DNA of 32,242 nucleotides from Deltaproteobacteria bacterium (GTDB taxonomy: Bacteria; Desulfobacterota; Anaeroferrophillalia; Anaeroferrophillales; Tharpellaceae), in assembly GCA_016938065.1 (NCBI GenBank), contig JAFGVI010000043.1, positions 1 to 32,242 on the forward strand. Direction: 5' to 3'. Within the stretch, counting starts at the first letter, position 1; every line of letters starts with the position of its first letter. The notes below the pieces were generated by a model. That model ran no database searches. It was not told where the DNA came from and saw only the letters and a program-made list of their open reading frames with translations. This document shows positions 16,246 to 24,617 of this stretch, piece by piece. A program made the translations under genes and the position numbers.

Positions 16246-16689
16246 ATGAGTGAACTGGTAAGAAAGTATGAGTTGATTTACATTCATCCCGGCAATCTGC
16301 CGAGCGAGGATGTGGAGAAAGTCGACGAGATCCTGAACGGGATTATGGAACGGATGGAGGCTGAGCTGCTGCATCGTGAAGACTGGGGGGTCAGAACCCT
16401 GGCTTATCCGGTGAAAAAAAGTCTCGAAGGGCGCTATATTCTGCTGCGTATAGCGTGTACACCCGATTGTCTGAAGGAGATTGAACGGCGCTTGAAGATT
16501 TCTGAGTCCGTAATAAAATTTCTCTCTGTTCGCCTGGCGGATGATTTTGTACAGGAAGAGGCCAAGCCTGTAGTGAACGGGGATGAAGGTGAGGACCTGG
16601 GCGTCGCGGCGGTAATCGATGATGAAGATGAGGTCGATGACGCAGACGGTAGCGATGATGCTGATGATGACTATCTGGGAGAAGAATAA
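16246..16689 (+). CDS. rpsF: 30S ribosomal protein S6 with acidic tail
   Basis: S6 binds S18 and 16S rRNA in the small subunit platform. The 147-residue protein has the S6 fold in residues 1-105: [33 protein letters not shown] and [13 protein letters not shown]. Beyond that lies a 40-residue tail made very largely of Asp and Glu, including [18 protein letters not shown]. Many S6 proteins have some tail but this one is long and very acidic. A strong aggagg site precedes the ATG. The last base of its stop is the first base of the rpsR start. Confidence 0.97.
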   Translation: MSELVRKYELIYIHPGNLPSEDVEKVDEILNGIMERMEAELLHREDWGVRTLAYPVKKSLEGRYILLRIACTPDCLKEIERRLKISESVIKFLSVRLADDFVQEEAKPVVNGDEGEDLGVAAVIDDEDEVDDADGSDDADDDYLGEE

Positions 16690-16967
16690 TGGCATTTGCA
16701 AGGAAAAAAACAGACGTCAAAGGCGGTCGTCGCCGCTCTTTTGTGACTCGGAGAAAATATTGTCGTTTTTGTGCCGACAGTTCACTGTCGATTGATTATA
16801 AGGATATCCGTCTGCTGCGTTATTATATCAGTGAGAAAGGTAAGATTGTTCCGCGCCGCATCTCCGGGACCTGCTCGGCTCATCAGCGCGAGTTGATGGC
16901 GGCGATTAAACGGGCTCGTAATATTGCGCTGCTTCCCTTTTCGGTCAGTACCCCGAAACCTTATTGA
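16689..16967 (+). CDS. rpsR: 30S ribosomal protein S18
   Basis: S18 is the S6 partner in the 30S platform. The 92-residue protein is basic and carries the family signature: [50 protein letters not shown] and the end ALLPFS. It overlaps rpsF by one base (TAATG). The two cysteines in CRFC and the one in TCSAHQ could suggest the zinc-binding form of S18. Confidence 0.97.
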   Translation: MAFARKKTDVKGGRRRSFVTRRKYCRFCADSSLSIDYKDIRLLRYYISEKGKIVPRRISGTCSAHQRELMAAIKRARNIALLPFSVSTPKPY

Positions 16968-17009
16968 TGAGGAGTTGCAGATCTGTCCCGGCCCGGAGTT
17001 TGAAAAATC

Positions 17010-17993
17010 GTGGTTGATGATCAAGTTCTGATAAGTCGGGTTTTACCGATTGCAGTAATGCTGACGGTTGTGCTTTACCTGGGAGGGGCCCTTTTTCCGA
17101 TAGTTGGTGCTCTGATTGGCCTCGCAGCATTGGCACCGGGGGTTTATCTTCGTTTCCAAACATCTTTGCGCTGGCCGCCGACGGTTATGGTTGCCGCAGT
17201 CGCGGGCCTGCTCTTTCTCGGATTTCGAACCCCGGCGCCGGTGGCGGTTTACTTTCTCGAATTTGGTCTTTCCAGTCTGGTTTTTGACTATTTTCTCAGG
17301 CGCCGTCGCCCCGGAGTTGAAACCCTCTTCGTTTCAGCGGCCATAACGACTTTTTTAGTCGTAATGTTAATGGTGTGGCTGAGTTATAATCGGGGAGTGA
17401 CCCCGGTTTTTCTGAGCGAACAGTTTTTGCTGGCCAATGTTGCTGAAGTAAGTGCAATCTATGAGAGAGCCGGAGTAACCGCGGCTCAGCTGGCGGTTCT
17501 GCGGCAGGCGGCGGAAGAGGTTGCAGTCTGGGCCGGAACTCTTTTCCCGAGCCTGCTGTTTATTGCTTTTTTTACGGTTCAGGGGTTCGGATTCGGAGCC
17601 GCCCGACTTTTTTACAACCGGTTGCACAGTGCACCGCCGGAGTTATTAAAGGAAGCTTCATCTTTTTCGCACATGCAGGTGCCGGGGCTGCTGGTCTGGC
17701 CTCTGATTGTCTGTCTGGGAGGATTGCTGCTTTTACCTTTGTCGGGGATGCCCCGTTTTCTTTTCTTCAATGGGGCCGGGTTGCTGTTGTTTACCTACCT
17801 GATTCAGGGCCTGGCGATAATGCAGTTTGCCTTTGAGGTGTATGCCGTCAGCCGGGTTCAGAGGTTTTTTATCTGTTTCTTTTTTTTAGCGTTTCAGTTT
17901 CTTTTTATCTTCCTGGTTCTGCTCGGAATATTTGATACCTGGCTGGATGTCAGGTTGCGGATTGTGCGGCGTCAGCAGCGTCTGGGAAGGTAG
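17010..17993 (+). CDS. DUF2232 (YybS-like) membrane protein
   Basis: The 327-residue protein is highly hydrophobic with about eight membrane segments, spread from residue 8 to 310 (for example PIAVMLTVVLYLGGALFPIV, WPLIVCLGGLLLLPL and the Phe-rich FFICFFFLAFQFLFIFLV). It ends in a basic, cytoplasmic tail (RLRIVRRQQRLGR). It lies between rpsR and rplI, where DUF2232 proteins are found in many Desulfobacterota and Firmicutes. The function is unknown. The start is a GTG, with ggag about 11 bases before it. Confidence 0.85.
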   Translation: MVDDQVLISRVLPIAVMLTVVLYLGGALFPIVGALIGLAALAPGVYLRFQTSLRWPPTVMVAAVAGLLFLGFRTPAPVAVYFLEFGLSSLVFDYFLRRRRPGVETLFVSAAITTFLVVMLMVWLSYNRGVTPVFLSEQFLLANVAEVSAIYERAGVTAAQLAVLRQAAEEVAVWAGTLFPSLLFIAFFTVQGFGFGAARLFYNRLHSAPPELLKEASSFSHMQVPGLLVWPLIVCLGGLLLLPLSGMPRFLFFNGAGLLLFTYLIQGLAIMQFAFEVYAVSRVQRFFICFFFLAFQFLFIFLVLLGIFDTWLDVRLRIVRRQQRLGR

Positions 17994-18045
17994 TTCTGTT
18001 TTTCTGTCAGTAAACTGCAGAAAATATTTAAGGAGGATTTTTATT

Positions 18046-18555
18046 ATGCGAATAATCTTACAGGAGCCGGTTGAACATCTTGGTAATATCGGTGAACTGG
18101 TGACCGTTGCTGATGGCTATGCGCGCAACTATCTTTTGCCCACCGGGCGTGCGATCATTGCCAATGAGAGCAATATCAGCTATGTCAAACATCATCTGCG
18201 CTCGCTTGAAAAGAAGAGAATGCGCCTGCAGGCAGAGGGTGAAGCCCTGCGCGATCGTCTCCTTTCGCTGCGGTTGGAGTTTGAACGTAAGGTCGGAGAA
18301 AACGGCAAATTGTTCGGTTCGGTTACGGCCATGGATATTGCGGAAAAGATCCGGGCCTGCGGCATCGAGATTGATCGACGCAAAATCGAGTTGCCTGAAG
18401 TTATCAAGAGTGTTGGTGATTTTAAAGCTCTGGTAAAGGTTCAGGTCGGGATTGTCGCCGAAATTAATATCGCCGTACTCAGTGATCAGGAAGAAGTTGT
18501 TCTGGTTGAAAATGACAAGGATGCTGCGGCTGCCGGCGAAGCTCTGCCGGCATAA
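18046..18555 (+). CDS. rplI: 50S ribosomal protein L9
   Basis: L9 binds 23S rRNA near the L1 stalk and helps frame maintenance. From the ATG at 18046 the protein has 169 residues: N-domain MRIILQEPVEHLGNIGELV with VADGYARNYLLPTGRA, the long connecting helix (about 42-75), and the C-domain GKLFGSVTAMDIAEKI. Its C-terminus is extended by about 20 acidic and Ala-rich residues. A good aaggagg site precedes the ATG; a longer frame from 17932 overlaps the previous gene and is not the real start. Confidence 0.96.
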   Translation: MRIILQEPVEHLGNIGELVTVADGYARNYLLPTGRAIIANESNISYVKHHLRSLEKKRMRLQAEGEALRDRLLSLRLEFERKVGENGKLFGSVTAMDIAEKIRACGIEIDRRKIELPEVIKSVGDFKALVKVQVGIVAEINIAVLSDQEEVVLVENDKDAAAAGEALPA

Positions 18556-18565
18556 GTTTTGTTTC

Positions 18566-18597
18566 AGTGGCTATAGCGGTGGCTATAGCAGTGGCGG
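18566..18597 (+). repeat. 12-base tandem repeat after rplI, running into a hairpin
   Basis: The unit (a/g)gtggctatagc stands at 18566-18577 and 18578-18589, and a third partial copy (agtggcgg) follows. The third copy forms the 5' arm of the downstream hairpin. Confidence 0.8.
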
Positions 18598-18623
18598 TCC
18601 TTTATTTTCGGGGCCGCCACTGC
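18588..18623 (+). terminator. Long hairpin after rplI, possible terminator
   Basis: GCAGTGGCGG at 18588-18597 pairs perfectly with CCGCCACTGC at 18614-18623, and tcc/ggg extends the stem to 13 or more pairs. It is followed by ttaaaa rather than a T run, so it may act as an mRNA end or processing site. The next 223 bases to dnaB are pyrimidine-rich (18650-18690) and show no gene and no convincing promoter. Confidence 0.5.
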
Positions 18624-18846
18624 TTAAAATCGCCTGCCGGTAATTTCTTGCGCTGACCTCTTCAACTTTTCCTTCCCTTCCCTCTCTTTTTAAGATACAT
18701 ATCTCTTAGTTTGTCCGGCTGCTCTCTTTGTCAAGCGGGCCGACGCGAGGCTGTTACCACCTTTCTGCCCAGTTTCCTGCAGGGATATTTTAGTCGATTC
18801 GCTGATTGCTGCGGGTTGTTCGGTTGTACAGAGGTTTTTATTTTTA

Positions 18847-20301
18847 ATGGTAAGAAAAGTTAAATCCAAAGATACCGCGGATTCTCTGCGTCTGCCGCCT
18901 CAGAGCCTGATGGCGGAAGAGGCTCTGCTGGGCGGAGTCATGCTCGAGAATGAAGCGTTAAGCGTAGTCACCGACTATGTGCGCGAAGATGATTTTTATC
19001 GGCCCGGGAACCGGGAGATTTTCAAAACCATTCTGGCCCTGGCCCGGAATAATGAACCGATCGACCTGGTCACGGTGGCGGATCATTTAAAGCAGAGACA
19101 GAAACTCGATGAAGTGGGCGGGGGCGGCTACCTCTCCTCTCTGGTTGACAACGTTCACACTGCCGCCAATCTGCTGGCATACGCCAGAATTGTCAAGAAC
19201 AAGTCTTTGCTCAGAGGTCTGATTCATACGGCAACCGACATCGTCGAGCGTAGTTACGGGGAGGTTGAAGATGTTGATCAGCTGGTTGATGATGCGGAAA
19301 GGTCAATTCTTGATGTTGCCAGAAAGCGCAGTCAAACAGCCATAACCCCGATTGCCGAGATTGTCAAAAGCAGCTTCGCCGCGATTGATGCCGCTTACCG
19401 GAGCCATACGACGATTACCGGGGTGCCTACAGGTTTCAGCGGCATCGATAACATGACCTGTGGTTTTCAGCGTTCCGATCTGATTATCATCGCCGGTCGG
19501 CCGAGTATGGGGAAAACCTCATTCGCTCTTAATATTGCTCATAATGCCGCAGCTAATCCGGATGTTTTAACCAATGTAGCTTTTTTCTCACTGGAGATGT
19601 CCAAAGAACAGCTGGTTACCAGGCTGCTCTGCAGTCAGTCGGAGATAAACGCGCAGACGATTCGGCGCGGGCTGTTAAAGGATGCGGACTGGCCGCGTCT
19701 GTCGGAAGCTGCGGCCGTTATATCCGAGTTGCCGCTCTATATTGACGACACGGCGGCTATTACGGTAATGGAAATGCGGGCCAAGGCCCGGCGACTGAAA
19801 AACGGCAAAGGCCTGGATATGGTCGTGGTTGACTACCTGCAGCTGATGCGTGGTGACGGTGAGAGCCGGGAACGGGAGATTTCGGAGATTTCCCGTTCGC
19901 TAAAGGCCATGGCTAAGGAGCTGGATATTCCGGTTGTCGCTCTCTCTCAGTTGAACCGCAGTGTCGAGTCCCGGATCGACAAACGCCCCCAGCTTTCGGA
20001 TCTGCGAGAGTCGGGAGCGATCGAACAGGATGCTGATGTGATCATGTTTGTCTACCGTGATGAGGTCTACAACAAGGAGACGCAGGACAATGTCGGTTTG
20101 GCGGAGATTCTCGTGCGGAAACAGAGAAACGGGCCGACCGGGGTGGTGAATATGAGGTTCTTCGGGGAGTTTACGACCTTTCGGGATATTGATAATCGTT
20201 ATGACGATTACGCCGGAGGACCCGGCAGCGGAATGATGGGCGCAGATATGGGGGGCTCTGAGGATGATTTCTCTCATTTTGATGGGATGATTGATTCCTG
20301 A
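18847..20301 (+). CDS. dnaB: Replicative DNA helicase DnaB
   Basis: DnaB is the hexameric helicase that opens the replication fork. The 484-residue protein has the N-terminal domain (PPQSLMAEEALLGGVMLENEA), a linker, and a RecA-like core with Walker A AGRPSMGKTSFA (near 218), FFSLEMSKEQL, Walker B VVVDYLQLM and the DLRESGAIEQDADVI motif. There is no intein at the usual sites. The C-terminus ends in an Asp/Gly-rich tail. The ribosome site is weak (gagg about 12 bases before the ATG). Location after rplI is a common arrangement. Confidence 0.97.
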   Translation: MVRKVKSKDTADSLRLPPQSLMAEEALLGGVMLENEALSVVTDYVREDDFYRPGNREIFKTILALARNNEPIDLVTVADHLKQRQKLDEVGGGGYLSSLVDNVHTAANLLAYARIVKNKSLLRGLIHTATDIVERSYGEVEDVDQLVDDAERSILDVARKRSQTAITPIAEIVKSSFAAIDAAYRSHTTITGVPTGFSGIDNMTCGFQRSDLIIIAGRPSMGKTSFALNIAHNAAANPDVLTNVAFFSLEMSKEQLVTRLLCSQSEINAQTIRRGLLKDADWPRLSEAAAVISELPLYIDDTAAITVMEMRAKARRLKNGKGLDMVVVDYLQLMRGDGESREREISEISRSLKAMAKELDIPVVALSQLNRSVESRIDKRPQLSDLRESGAIEQDADVIMFVYRDEVYNKETQDNVGLAEILVRKQRNGPTGVVNMRFFGEFTTFRDIDNRYDDYAGGPGSGMMGADMGGSEDDFSHFDGMIDS

Positions 20302-20336
20302 GAGATGATCTTAATCTCTGGTAAAAGGAGTTACTG

Positions 20337-20798
20337 ATGCTTGGAGTCCGGAGGAAGATTATGGTGGCCGTGGATGGCTCCGCGGTTTCCGACAAGGCTG
20401 TGCATGAGGCTGTGTGGCTGGCAGGCTGCCAGGGCGGTAAATTCAAAAATAAGCTCTTTGCCGTTTTTGTCAAGGCCGACCGTGTACGGGACTATGACGA
20501 CCTTTTTATCAAAGGGGTATCGGCCGAGGTGGAGATTAACGATCGTTGGCATAAGATTATTGATCATGCCTTTCTGGTCGTCAAAAGGCTTGCCGCGGAG
20601 AAGGAAATTCCCCTTGAGACCATCGTGGTCGAAGGCGCGCCGGCGCCTTCCATTATTCATCTCGTGGGGAAATATGACATCGATCTGCTGGTTGTCGGCA
20701 GTACCGGAAAAGGGGCGGTGAAGAGAGCCTTCCTGGGCAGTGTTTCAGCTGAGGTTATCGAGCATGCGCCCTGTGGGGTCTATGTTGTCAGAGCGTAA
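20337..20798 (+). CDS. Universal stress protein, UspA family
   Basis: The 153-residue protein has the Usp fold: KIMVAVDGSAVSDKAV at the N-terminus with the ATP-contacting Asp, IDLLVVGSTGKG, and the phosphate-binding GSTGKGAVKRAFLGSVS (G-2X-G-9X-G-S type), which indicates an ATP-binding member. It ends in CGVYVVRA. A strong aggag site lies before the ATG. It follows dnaB by 35 bases and ends three bases from the convergent FdhD-like gene. The cellular role is not known. Confidence 0.92.
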   Translation: MLGVRRKIMVAVDGSAVSDKAVHEAVWLAGCQGGKFKNKLFAVFVKADRVRDYDDLFIKGVSAEVEINDRWHKIIDHAFLVVKRLAAEKEIPLETIVVEGAPAPSIIHLVGKYDIDLLVVGSTGKGAVKRAFLGSVSAEVIEHAPCGVYVVRA

Positions 20799-20801
20799 AA
20801 T

Positions 20802-21575
20802 CTACAGCGTGCCGCAGAAAAGGGTGAAAGATGTGTCGCGCAGTGATCCGGCGTAGGTGACTCCGGCCTGTTTGAGAATTTGTACGGCTCCGGCGGTCGG
20901 GGCCGAAACGGAAAGGGCCAGAGGAAAGCCGGCGCGGGCTATTTTTACGGCCATTTCGAGGTTGATGCGGCCGCTGAAGAGTGCGGCCAGTGAACCCATT
21001 TCGATTTTGTTGCAGACACAGTAGCCGACAATTTTATCCAGGGCATTGGCGCGGCCGACATCCTCTTCGCAGTGAAGGATTCTGCCCTCCTGGTTGATCA
21101 AGGCGACGGCGTGGGCTCCGGCGGTGCTGGTGTAGAGAGCCTGTTGCCGGAGCATCGCCTGCGGCAGCGGGGGAATCAGTGCCGCGGGCAGAAAAAATTT
21201 GCGCGGCGGCGATTTCTGGATTTGCGGGGCGATTATCGACCAGATGGCGGCCGCGGTCAGCGGACTGACCGCGGAAATCGGTTTACTGATGGTCAGCCGG
21301 ACGGAGTCGGTTGTCAGCGGGGTTTCGCTGTTGCTCTCAGCGGTGACCAGGCGCTGAGCCGAGATATCTTCCTCGCGGTTAATCAGTCCCTGATAGTAAA
21401 GATAACCGGCAGCCAGCAGGAATTCGTTGCCCGGGGTTCGGTGCAGCGTTGCCAGATGCTCTCCGTTTATCCATATCTGGAGAGGTACTTCTGCGATGAG
21501 AGGGCGTTCATTGTTCTGCCAACGGCCCGATTTCAGGTCGTAGGTAAAGCTTGAGACCTTGCAGCTTCTGCTCAT
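20802..21575 (-). CDS. fdhD: FdhD-like protein lacking the CxxC motif
   Basis: FdhD carries sulfur from IscS to the molybdopterin cofactor of formate dehydrogenase, using two cysteines in a CxxC loop. The fold is clear in this 257-residue protein: LHRTPGNEFLLAAGYLYYQGLI, STAGAHAVAL, CEEDVGRANALDKIVGY, SGRINLEMAVKIARAGF and SVSAPTAGAV. However, the region that should hold CxxC (around residue 125, between IIAPQIQKS and AGAHAV) has none, and the conserved His of EDVGRH is Ala. It may be a non-catalytic or changed-function paralogue. It has a good ggagg site before the ATG at 21573-21575. No formate dehydrogenase gene is in the window; moaA and moaC lie about 18 kb away. Confidence 0.8.
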   Translation of the reverse strand: MSRSCKVSSFTYDLKSGRWQNNERPLIAEVPLQIWINGEHLATLHRTPGNEFLLAAGYLYYQGLINREEDISAQRLVTAESNSETPLTTDSVRLTISKPISAVSPLTAAAIWSIIAPQIQKSPPRKFFLPAALIPPLPQAMLRQQALYTSTAGAHAVALINQEGRILHCEEDVGRANALDKIVGYCVCNKIEMGSLAALFSGRINLEMAVKIARAGFPLALSVSAPTAGAVQILKQAGVTYAGSLRDTSFTLFCGTL

Positions 21576-21663
21576 TTGTAGACCTCCAGGTTAAGACTTG
21601 AACCGGGCCATACCTTAAGTCGGCCCATATCGTCAACCGTAATTTTTTACCTTCCCCTCTTTT

Positions 21664-22119
21664 ATGCTTGATCATCTTTATATGTCCTTGGCGCTGGATG
21701 AAGCCCGGCTGGCCTGGCTTGCCGATGAAATTCCGGTCGGGGCGGTAGCCGTCTGGCGAGGCCGGGTTATCGGTCGGGGGCGCAACCGCAAAGAGGAAAA
21801 ACTTTCAGCTCTCTCTCATGCCGAGATGGAGGTGATCGCCGCCGCCAGCCGGTGGCTCGGGAATTGGCGACTCTCCGAGGTTACGCTTTATGTGACTCTG
21901 GAACCCTGTCTCATGTGTGCCGGCGCTCTGCTCCAGGCGCGTCTTGGCCGTCTCGTCTATGGCTGCCGCGATCCCAAGGGCGGGGCCATCGACAGCTTGT
22001 ATCGGCTGGCTGAAGACGCGCGCCTGAACCATAGCTTTCCGGTGTGCAGCGGGGTTTTTGCTCAGGAGGCGGCGACCCTTCTGCAGGATTTTTTTCGCAG
22101 TTTACGGAAAAAGAAATAG
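21664..22119 (+). CDS. tadA: tRNA-specific adenosine deaminase
   Basis: TadA converts A34 to inosine in tRNA-Arg(ACG), an essential wobble change. The 151-residue protein is a zinc deaminase: HAEMEVI holds the zinc His and the catalytic Glu, and PCLMCAGAL holds the two zinc cysteines. IPVGAVAVWRG begins the substrate side and the typical RLVYGCRDPKGGA follows. The 88-base gap from the divergent FdhD-like gene contains GGGCC and GGCCC around a short spacer but no clear promoter. The start ATG has no strong ribosome site. Confidence 0.95.
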   Translation: MLDHLYMSLALDEARLAWLADEIPVGAVAVWRGRVIGRGRNRKEEKLSALSHAEMEVIAAASRWLGNWRLSEVTLYVTLEPCLMCAGALLQARLGRLVYGCRDPKGGAIDSLYRLAEDARLNHSFPVCSGVFAQEAATLLQDFFRSLRKKK

Positions 22120-22134
22120 GAGTTTTTTTTGCAT

Positions 22135-23049
22135 ATGTCTGAATTTCGTTGTGGTTTTGTTTCATTGATCGGGCGGCCCAATGTCGGGAAATCGACCTTG
22201 CTGAATAACATACTGGAGGAAAAGATTGCCATCGTGACCGACAAACCGCAAACGACCAGAAACCGCATTGTCGGCATTAAAAACGGGCCCGGGGTGCAGT
22301 TGATTCTGGTTGATACGCCGGGCCTGCATACGCCCAGAGGTCTGCTCAATCAGGCTCTGGTGGAAACCTCGAAAGCCGCCTGGCGTGACTCCGATCTGGC
22401 CTTGATTCTGCTGGAGGCCGCGACGGGCAGGTTGCGTAAAGGGGAGCGGGCGATCGTGAGTCAGGCTCTGGCCGAAGAGGTGCCGTTTCTGGTGGCGCTT
22501 AACAAGATTGATCTGCTTGCCGAACGGGACGGGGATTCTCTGCGGAATTTGCCGATGTTTGTTGAACTGGTCGGCGAGTTCGGCGTTGCCCCGGAAAAGA
22601 TCTTTTTTCTCTGTGCTCAGGATGGGGTCGGGGTTGCGGCTCTGACGCAGCGCATGCAGGATCTTTTGCCGCTGCATCCTGCATATTTTCCGGATGATGT
22701 GCAGACTGAGATAAGCGAGCGGTTCTGGGTGCAGGAGGTGATTCGCGAGCAGGTCTTTAAGCTGACTCGAGATGAGATCCCTTATGCGATTGCGGTTGAG
22801 ATCGATTACTACCGCGATCTTGATGAACGTCTGAGTATCGGGGCCACCATTCATGTGGAGCAGAATTCCCAGAAGGGGATTATCATCGGGCGCAAAGGGA
22901 GTATGCTGAAAGATATCGGCATCAAGTCGCGTCTGGCGATCGAGGCCTTTGTCGGAATTCCGGTCTATCTTGAACTGCATGTGGCCGTGGCTAAAAACTG
23001 GACCCGTGATGCGGCCCAGTTGCAGCGGTTCGGTTATGATAAAAGATAA
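22135..23049 (+). CDS. era: GTPase Era
   Basis: Era binds 16S rRNA and helps 30S assembly. From the ATG at 22135 the protein has 304 residues. G1 is GRPNVGKS, G2 is the TTRNRI segment, G3 is DTPG, G4 is NKID, and the C-terminal KH domain carries IGRKGSMLKDIG. MSEFRCGFVSLIG matches the family start. The aggag site at 22118-22122 is 12 bases from the ATG but only 6 from an in-frame TTG at 22129, so the TTG could be used instead. A run of eight T residues lies between. It follows tadA by 15 bases. Confidence 0.96.
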   Translation: MSEFRCGFVSLIGRPNVGKSTLLNNILEEKIAIVTDKPQTTRNRIVGIKNGPGVQLILVDTPGLHTPRGLLNQALVETSKAAWRDSDLALILLEAATGRLRKGERAIVSQALAEEVPFLVALNKIDLLAERDGDSLRNLPMFVELVGEFGVAPEKIFFLCAQDGVGVAALTQRMQDLLPLHPAYFPDDVQTEISERFWVQEVIREQVFKLTRDEIPYAIAVEIDYYRDLDERLSIGATIHVEQNSQKGIIIGRKGSMLKDIGIKSRLAIEAFVGIPVYLELHVAVAKNWTRDAAQLQRFGYDKR

Positions 23050-23059
23050 GAAAGAGATT

Positions 23060-24082
23060 ATGAAAATCAGCGAAGATACGTTCGGGCGGGCGCAGCTTGA
23101 AGCTCTGCTTCTGGCTTTGCGCGGGCGCCGCATTCTGGTTTTTGGCGATGTTATGGTCGACTGTTTTATTCGCGGTGTGGTTGAACGCATCTCGCCTGAA
23201 GCCCCGGTGCCGGTAGTTTCGGTCAGAAGCCGGAATAACCTGCCGGGCGGAGCCGCCAATGTGGTGCGCAATCTTCTTGCCCTGGGGGCCTGTCCTGAGA
23301 TTGTCGCCCTGGTGGGCGATGATTATCAGGGGCGCTATCTCAGGGATGAGCTTGCTGTCCGGGGTTGCGGGGTTGCCGGTCTGGTTGTCGATGCCGGGCG
23401 TCAGACCTCGGTTAAAACCCGAATCGTTGCTCACCAGCAGCAGGTGGTCCGTTTTGATGAAGAGACCATTGAGCCTTTTGCTCAGGTCTCGCGGCAGCAG
23501 TTACGCCGGGCGATCATTGCCGCCTGCGCCGATGTCGACGGGGTAATTATTTCCGACTATGGTAAAGGGGTGGTCGAGCGTGAGCTCTTCGATCTTCTGC
23601 TGGCTGAAGCGCACCGGCGTAAGCTCTTGATCGCCCTTGATCCCAAAGTGGCAAACTTCGATATCTATCATGATGTCGATCTGGTCACGCCGAACGTGGT
23701 TGAAGCCGGCCAGGCCTGTGGTTTTGCCGTGACTGCGGAAAATCTGCCGGCGGCCGGAGCCCGGATTAAAGAGCGCTTCAAAAGTCGGTCTGTAATTATC
23801 ACCAGGGGCGAGGATGGAATGGCAATTTTCCCGGAAAAGAGTGCTCCGCTTTTACTGCCGACCCAGGCGCGTGAGGTTTTTGATGTGACCGGGGCCGGCG
23901 ATACGGTGATTTCGGTGCTGACGCTGGCGCTTCTGGCCCAGGGGGTTTCTCTGGAACAGGCGGCGATGCTGGCTAATCTGGTGGCCGGGGTGGTGGTTGG
24001 TAAAACCGGCACGGCGACGGCCTCAGGCGCGGAAGTGCTGGCCTATCATGATCGTCTGGAGCCGCATGCGCCCCGGTCTTGA
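23060..24082 (+). CDS. rfaE1: D-glycero-beta-D-manno-heptose-7-phosphate kinase (RfaE1)
   Basis: This PfkB-family kinase makes heptose-1,7-bisphosphate for the LPS core. The 340-residue protein holds only the kinase domain: ILVFGDVMVDCFIRG, PEAPVPVVSVRSRNNLPGGA, VIISDYGKGV, LIALDPKVANF, and the catalytic DVTGAGDTVISVLTLAL near residue 278. The nucleotidyltransferase half found in fused HldE is absent, so it must be made elsewhere. The chosen ATG at 23060 lies after aaagaga; an in-frame ATG at 23036 overlaps era. Its last 17 bases overlap the DUF4416 gene. Some PfkB relatives act on other sugars, but the motifs favour RfaE1. Confidence 0.88.
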   Translation: MKISEDTFGRAQLEALLLALRGRRILVFGDVMVDCFIRGVVERISPEAPVPVVSVRSRNNLPGGAANVVRNLLALGACPEIVALVGDDYQGRYLRDELAVRGCGVAGLVVDAGRQTSVKTRIVAHQQQVVRFDEETIEPFAQVSRQQLRRAIIAACADVDGVIISDYGKGVVERELFDLLLAEAHRRKLLIALDPKVANFDIYHDVDLVTPNVVEAGQACGFAVTAENLPAAGARIKERFKSRSVIITRGEDGMAIFPEKSAPLLLPTQAREVFDVTGAGDTVISVLTLALLAQGVSLEQAAMLANLVAGVVVGKTGTATASGAEVLAYHDRLEPHAPRS

Positions 24083-24611
24083 CTACCGCGAACCGGAACC
24101 GGGTGCCCTGCTCGTCAGTGTTCTGGCCCGTCACCCGGAACTTGCTCTGGCATTGGCTGAGCGCCTGGAGTTTGAGTTCGGACCGCTTGATCTGAGCTCG
24201 TTCTGGCTCTCTTTTGCTCACTCCCGCTACTATGAAGCGGAGATGGGGCCCTTTCTGGGGCGTTATATTTTCTTCTTTGCCGAGCCTCTTCCCCGGGAGA
24301 GGCTGGTTGAGGCCAAGCGGTTTACCGATTGTCTGGAGGCCGAATTTGTTGCCGGCGAGGGTCGCCGGGTTAATCTTGATCCCGGATATCTGGCCCTGGA
24401 TCATCTGATTCTGGCTTCAACCAAGGCCGTACCCCATCGGCCCTATCTGGGTAAAGGGGTTTATGCCGATCTGACTCTGGTTTATGAGTGCGGTCAATAT
24501 ATTCCTTTGCGCTGGAGTTATCCCGACTATGCCAGTGACTACGTTCGCGCCCTCTGCGGCGATGTCAGAAATAAAATTTTGCAACGGCGTAAACAGGGCC
24601 TTTGGAGGTAG
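24066..24611 (+). CDS. DUF4416 family protein
   Basis: The 181-residue protein matches my memory of DUF4416: FGPLDLSSFWLSFAHSRYYEAEMG, LVEAKRFTDCLEAEF, RRVNLDPGYLALDHLILAST, KAVPHRPYLGKGVYADLTL and RWSYPDYAS. The family is found in Desulfobacterota and other anaerobes and has no known function. No membrane segments or cofactor motifs are seen. The ATG at 24066 lies inside the end of rfaE1. It ends 6 bases before dapF, so the run from era to dapB may be one transcript. Confidence 0.82.
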   Translation: MRPGLDYREPEPGALLVSVLARHPELALALAERLEFEFGPLDLSSFWLSFAHSRYYEAEMGPFLGRYIFFFAEPLPRERLVEAKRFTDCLEAEFVAGEGRRVNLDPGYLALDHLILASTKAVPHRPYLGKGVYADLTLVYECGQYIPLRWSYPDYASDYVRALCGDVRNKILQRRKQGLWR

Positions 24612-24617
24612 CTGATT

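Noticed and set aside
18847-20301. Intein in dnaB
   Set aside because: The protein is of normal length and the Walker A region is uninterrupted.
21595-21626. Possible pseudoknot before tadA (GACTT/AAGTC interleaved with GGGCC/GGCCC)
   Set aside because: The second pair of strands follow each other with no linking loop, which is sterically unlikely; a simple GGGCC-GGCCC hairpin is as good and not striking.
22162-23271. Open frame of 369 codons on the minus strand opposite era and rfaE1
   Set aside because: It spans two well-supported genes, has no family motif and no ribosome binding site, and shows antisense-type composition.
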